From Pleurotus ostreatus/Saccharomyces cerevisiae fusant (lineage: Eukaryota > Opisthokonta), in contig JAMQCK010000084.1 of the NCBI GenBank assembly GCA_024196135.1, positions 1 through 64,000 on the forward strand: DNA of 64,000 nt. The letters run 5' to 3'. A program made the position numbers and the translations under genes. Below the pieces are notes generated by a model. That model searched no databases, was not told the DNA's origin, and saw only the letters and a program-made list of their open reading frames with translations. This document shows, one piece after another, positions 59,675-64,000 of the stretch (positions are counted from its first letter, which is position 1; each line of letters begins with the position of its first letter).

Positions 59675-62271
59675 TTACGCCGCCCCACCCACGACCTCCT
59701 CCTCCATCTCTTCCAACAGCCGCTCCTCGTGGTCCGCCGCCAGCGCGCGCATGAGCGCCTCGAGGCCATGGCCCTGGGGAATGAGCATCAGTTGTCTCTT
59801 CCTCTTCCAGGCAATTCCTTCCCCTCCTTCGTCTCCTGCCTCGTCCTCGCGCTGGCAGGAACAAGAGCCGCCGGCGAAGAAGAGAAAGAAAAGAAACCCT
59901 CCTCACTCACCTCCATCACCGGCTCCAGATTCACGCTCATCCCGATCCTGTGGTCTGTAATACGCGACTGCGGCCAGTTGTACGTGCGGATCTTGTCGCT
60001 CCTAGATGGGTGTTAACGCGTGCAGTTCCTTGTCAGCAGTTCTGCGCTGCTTTTCCTCTCCCGCCCCTCGTCCCTCGGCCTTTCACCTCCCATCCCTCCA
60101 GCAACTCAGGTGAAGGACGACCACCCGGAGTGGACATGCACGCCCGACTCGACGCGAACGACGAAAGCAAGCGAAAAAAGCTCGAAAACAGAAAGAGCCG
60201 ACACATAAAGAACCCCTCCCCACTCACCTATCCACCCCACTAACCAAGCTATTCCTCCTCTTCCTCCTATCCTCCGCCTCCTGCACCAAACGTTGGGCGA
60301 GCAGGCGCGAGGTGAGGACCGTGAAGGCACGGCGGCGGTTCTAAGGAGAATAGTAGTCAACAATCCTGCAGCGCGTCCGAATAAAGTCGATATGTTCTCC
60401 GACAAGCACACCACGGCCAATTACTCACTACATGCTGGCTCCGCTCATCCTGCATCGCGACGACGATGCCCGTCGGTATGTGCGTGAGGCGCACCGCGGA
60501 CTCGGTCTTGTTGACGTGCTGGGAGGATGGTCAGCGACAGGGCTGAAAAGGAGCCCTTGCAGGCCCCCAAAAGCCCTCCCCAACTCACCTGCCCGCCAGC
60601 GCCCCTCGCCCTCATGACCTCGATTCGCACGTCCTCCATCTTGAAGAGGGGTGTGGTTGTGGGGGCTAGCAAGGAGCGTCAGCAACTTGGGAGCAAGAGG
60701 AAGGGAGTAGAAATGACGAAACAACGTAGCAGGGGAAGCAACCACTCACCACTACCCTCCTCCACGAGCGGGAGCACCAGGACGGATGCGGTCGACTGCG
60801 GTGCGCGTTAGCGTTACTCCATTGGGCTGATTCTGTGTATGCGGTCCACCACCCCCTCGATAGGCGAGAGCACAAAGACGCATACCGCGACTCACCGTAT
60901 GCACCCGTCCACTACTCTCCGTCGCGGGTATCCGCTGCACGCGGTGCGCGCCGGATTCGAAGCTAAAGACGCACGTCAGTTGTGCGGATACAGAGGGACA
61001 AATCGACCTGTAAATAGAGGGAACCAACCCGACTCACCGCAAACTCTCATACACGCCCATCTCGCCCTCCTCGGCTGTCGCGGTTGGTTAGCAATAGTGC
61101 ATTTCCCCCATCCAGGCTGTGCCATTCCGACAAGTACGATAACGTCCTCGACTTCTCACGACCACTAATCCCACGCTACAGACTGTAGAATAACCGCAGG
61201 GCGAAGTCCGCCCAAATAAGCAGCGAATCCATCCACTCACCCCTCCCCTTCCCCTTGCGCACTTCCATCAGCACCTCGCGCAGGCCGCCGCTCTCCGTCT
61301 CGGACCGGTTCACGGGCGTGAGCTGCCAGCCGTGCTCGGCGGCGTATCTAAGGGGTTAGCGTGATGAGTTGGGTAAGGGGAGGGTAAGAAGGGAGGGGAG
61401 GGGGATGAAAGCATGCAATAAGGCGAAGGTTACGGCAAAGCAGATGTAGAGAGCGAGAAGGTTGAAGATGTAGTACTTCCCACTCACCTCGTATACATCC
61501 TCTCCAAATCCACACAGAACAGCGCACCCTCCGCGCCTCCCACTCCTGGCTTCAACTCCAGCAGCGCCCCCAACGCCGCCGGATCCCCCGCCGTCCCGCC
61601 CTCCTGCGCTTTCGCCAGCTCGACGACCTGATTCCTAAGGTCCACGGAGAGTGTGTGGTGCATCGTTCCCAGTAGACCTTCCAATTCGTCGGCTGCTAAG
61701 GACGACATGTCCTCATCGGGCTCTGATAGTAAAGGAACGGTTGACAAGTATGACTCGCGAAGCGATGTGTAGTGCGCAAAGGTGCCGGGGAGGGGGGAGT
61801 GTTTGGGGAGAGCGTAGGACTGCGAGGGGGGTTTATGTGAGGAGGACGGTGAGGGCCTGGGGAATTATTCGTTAGCTATGTGTGAAGTAAGTAGAATCAA
61901 GTGACGTACGAATCATGTGAGGCCGAGTCTGCGCGCGCAACCACAGCCCGCGCGATGTTGAGTACCCGCGCATGCTGGGCTTCTAGCTCCTCAAGTGCCT
62001 CGCGCGCGATGGTGACCGGGTCGGAAGCAGCGGATTTGGTAGCGTAGAGTCTTGGCGTTGACCGGGGTGGCTTCCGTACGGGACGCGTATGCCGGCAGGT
62101 TGAGAGTGGTGGGGAAAATGGAAGGCGAACGGTCTCGCTGTGCATGGAGCGTGCAGACGCGGTGGCGCGAGTGATGTAGGTCCTACAAGGGGGCACAGAC
62201 AGGCGAGTTGGCAGTGAGCGCGACCATCTTACTGGTCTTGTCGGAGCACCGGAGCGTAGAAGATGGTGCAT
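59675..62271 (-). CDS. MRF1: mitochondrial peptide chain release factor 1
   Basis: A minus-strand, intron-rich gene. The catalytic core is clear: [40 protein letters not shown] followed by [24 protein letters not shown] with the GGQ motif that triggers peptidyl-tRNA hydrolysis, and [20 protein letters not shown]. Then come [40 protein letters not shown] and the end [20 protein letters not shown]. It terminates mitochondrial translation at UAA/UAG. The N-terminus from the ATG at 62269-62271 ([20 protein letters not shown]) is Arg-rich and lacks acidic residues, a typical mitochondrial presequence. An intron lies directly after GGQ. The junction between the presequence exon and the next (61.78-61.91 kb) could not be resolved to a clean GT-AG pair in frame, so that part is uncertain. 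A decayed copy of the 3' exons sits at 39919-40705. Confidence 0.9.
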
Positions 62272-62820
62272 GGTGCAAGGAGAGAGTAGAGGAATGCGCG
62301 AAGCCTGGCCACGCCGCACGGGCGAGAAGGTAGGGGGACCGGGACAAGATGCAGTCGAACGCAGAAGCAACACCAGCGCTGCACGCGGCAAGGATGGCGG
62401 GCACGACCACCGAGTAAGTAGGGAAGGGGGAGACGATGTAGCGAACGCTGAGCAGGACGTTGCACACGGCGAGCAGGACGCGATCGGCGAGCGCAGAGTC
62501 GCCGCAAACGGTCCGAAGGACCGTATGCTCGATTCAAGTTCGAACCTTGCTTACGCAGGGGTTGTCTTCACGCTCATTGGCGGTCACTCGTAAGTAGAAA
62601 CGCCAGGGCACGCTGATCCTTTACCAAACCCAGAAAACAGACCTGGACAGCGGATTCTATAGCTTGTGCAATTCACGCAAACAATACTTATCTGAAGCCT
62701 AAAATTCTATCCTACTGGGTACAACACAAATATCCCAAAAATGTGAAGATCGTACAATCATGACGGGGAGAAAGCAAGCAGAGAGGACCTGCTATGGAAG
62801 AACCCCGCAATCTCAGCAGC
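62272..62820. other. mtRF1 promoter side and OPT 3' flank
   Basis: No gene seen. It contains the perfect hairpin ACGGTCCGAAGGACCGT at 62509-62525. Confidence 0.5.
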
Positions 62821-64000
62821 CTAAGTCAACCTCTTGCAGTAGTCCGGATTTCCAGTTGGATTCAGTGCCCACGTTGGGAACTGCAAAATTATTATTAGCA
62901 TGAGCTCTTGAGCCCACCCAAAGGCAGGCTTCTAAGACCTGATGCAAAAGACACTTACCGGCGTAGCATTCCCAGATGCCCCTCCTACCGCAAACGAGTA
63001 TACAAACACCATGATCTGCGTACCGCCATCGAGCGCGGCCGAAAGCAGGAAGTTGTACTTCCTGAACCACCGCGCGCGGTACTTGCGCAGGTAGTACTGC
63101 GAGAAGATGGCCATGAGGAACGACATGAAGACCTGGGGAAGGAAGACGCGTCAGCTTCGACCGCGAGCAATACTGTCTAAGCAACAGACGTACACCCGAG
63201 TTGATGCCCACGCTGAGGTAGCCCAGCTCAGCAGTCAGGATCGGCGTGAAAACCTTGTCGAAGCCAAACTTCGGCCAGCGCCTGTGCGCCAGCCAGAACG
63301 GAATCGGCCACGCGAGGCCGACGAGCAGCATCCACGGCACGAAGCCGTACTGCGTGCCCGGCTTGTACAGGTCCTTGCCGAGCGCGCCCCATGCGATGGC
63401 GCCTAGTGCGCGTCAGCGTCCGTCCCTCCCAACATGAGCTATTTTATACGCACCCGTGTTGTAGCTCTGAATCTGCTGCCCGCTCCACACGTTGCTGCCC
63501 TGCACGTCGAGCAGGATCTCGCGGTTCGCCGTGAGCACGTTGTTCGCGACGACGAAGTTGAGGATGCCGCCGATGATGCTGCCGAGGACCTGGACGTGGC
63601 GTTAGCTTCTCGTCTTATCATGTCCAAGATGCGCGCTCACCTGGCAAGTGAACGTCACGCGCGGCGGCAGCTTCGTGTACTGGCCCATCTTCAGGTCGCG
63701 CATGAGGGACGTCGCCTGCGTGACCGAGTTGTAGCCGTAGAGGGTGGCGTACATGTTGGCGACGGGCTTGCCCGGCACCATCGCCGCCGCGACCATCTCA
63801 ATGAGGATCTCGATTGACGGCGCGTACCCGACAGTGCAGTACAGCGTGCCGATGATAGGCAGGAGGAACGCAGCGAGGAGGAGAGAGACGATTAGGGCCC
63901 ACCAGCTGGAACGAGGGTTAGATTCATTCGCCACAGTCGAGACACGGTCAACTCACGGCAAGCCCGAGTGAGCAGTGTAGCTCGTCGCCATCGCCATCGC
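62821..64000 (-). CDS. OPT oligopeptide transporter, 3' part (runs off the window)
   Basis: The minus strand enters from the right edge inside an OPT-family gene. Seen in order: WWALIVSLLLAAFLLPIIGT, then GYAPSIEILIEMVAAAMVPG, YATLYGYNSVTQATSLMRDL, MGQYTKLPPRVTFTCQ, LDVQGSNVWSGQQIQSYNTG, GFVPWMLLVGLAWPIPFWLA, FVFMSFLMAIFSQYY-like sequence, RARWFRKYNFLLSAALDGGT, and the terminal FPTWALNPTGNPDYCKRLT at the stop (62821-62823). These are the last helices of a proton-driven tetra/pentapeptide or siderophore-peptide transporter of the plasma membrane. At least five introns are visible. It belongs to another branch than the remnant at 1340-2746: the shared LSAALD region is flanked by different sequence, and this one has a Cys-containing C-terminus. 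The N-terminal half lies beyond 64000. Confidence 0.92.

Noticed and set aside
62487..62560. tRNA gene suggested by GTTCGAACC
   Set aside because: No A box, no acceptor stem and no anticodon arm can be folded; the nearby hairpin has a 3-base loop.
1340..64000. The two OPT sequences at the window ends as a tandem or inverted duplication
   Set aside because: They share only family-level motifs and have different C-termini, so they are old paralogues, not a recent duplicate.
1..64000. Secondary-metabolite cluster, CRISPR array, prophage or transposon
   Set aside because: No PKS, NRPS, terpene synthase, reverse transcriptase, transposase, integrase, spacer-repeat array or long terminal repeats were seen; the genes are mostly unlinked housekeeping functions.

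Overview
The window is nuclear DNA of a filamentous basidiomycete, most likely a wood-decaying Agaricomycete. I infer this from genes split by many introns of about 50-60 bp with GTGCGT/GTGAGT donors, pyrimidine-rich leaders, high GC at third codon positions, and gene families typical of that group: an AA5 copper-radical (glyoxal) oxidase, a DUF6534 seven-helix protein, OPT transporters and F-box proteins. I place no species name on it. Most coding regions were rebuilt by joining exons by eye, so splice sites are predictions.

Layout, left to right. 0-3 kb: a doubtful small ORF, then the last ten exons of an oligopeptide transporter whose 5' part is missing. 3-6.5 kb: caleosin, then a myosin light chain (Cdc4 type). 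6.5-15 kb: an unrecognised candidate gene, a DUF6534 membrane protein, a gene-poor stretch, and a Dal5-type MFS transporter. 15-23 kb: a lysine-rich F-box protein, the NEDD8-E1 regulatory subunit ULA1/NAE1 and an SPX-RING ubiquitin ligase, that is three genes of the ubiquitin/NEDD8 system in a row. 24-31 kb: a forkhead factor and the DNA replication helicase-nuclease DNA2. 31-38.3 kb, all on the minus strand: a short-chain dehydrogenase, a LanC-like protein and a PTC7-like PP2C phosphatase. 38.3-42.6 kb: gene-poor, but holding a decayed partial copy of the mitochondrial release factor gene that sits 20 kb away. 42.6-50 kb: membrane-anchored copper radical oxidase, an intronless F-box protein and the small-subunit processome protein UTP7. 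50-52 kb: no gene seen. 52-59.3 kb: a Zn2Cys6 factor, the INO80 subunit IES6 divergent from a VHS-GAT (GGA-type) trafficking adaptor, then the Puf6-type ribosome biogenesis protein. 59.7-64 kb: mitochondrial peptide chain release factor 1 and the 3' part of a second OPT transporter running off the window.

Most genes are conserved housekeeping genes and I see no biosynthetic cluster, CRISPR array, viral region or complete transposon. The most notable things are structural: a dispersed, decayed exon-level duplicate of the mtRF1 3' end with an in-frame stop; an OPT gene cut cleanly at an exon boundary but otherwise undamaged; paired CACGTG sites in the UTP7 and IES6/GGA promoters, with a single site before PUF6; two MluI cell-cycle boxes before DNA2; a predicted GC-AG intron in DNA2; and two 22-bp minisatellites. 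I did not find a convincing previously undescribed system.
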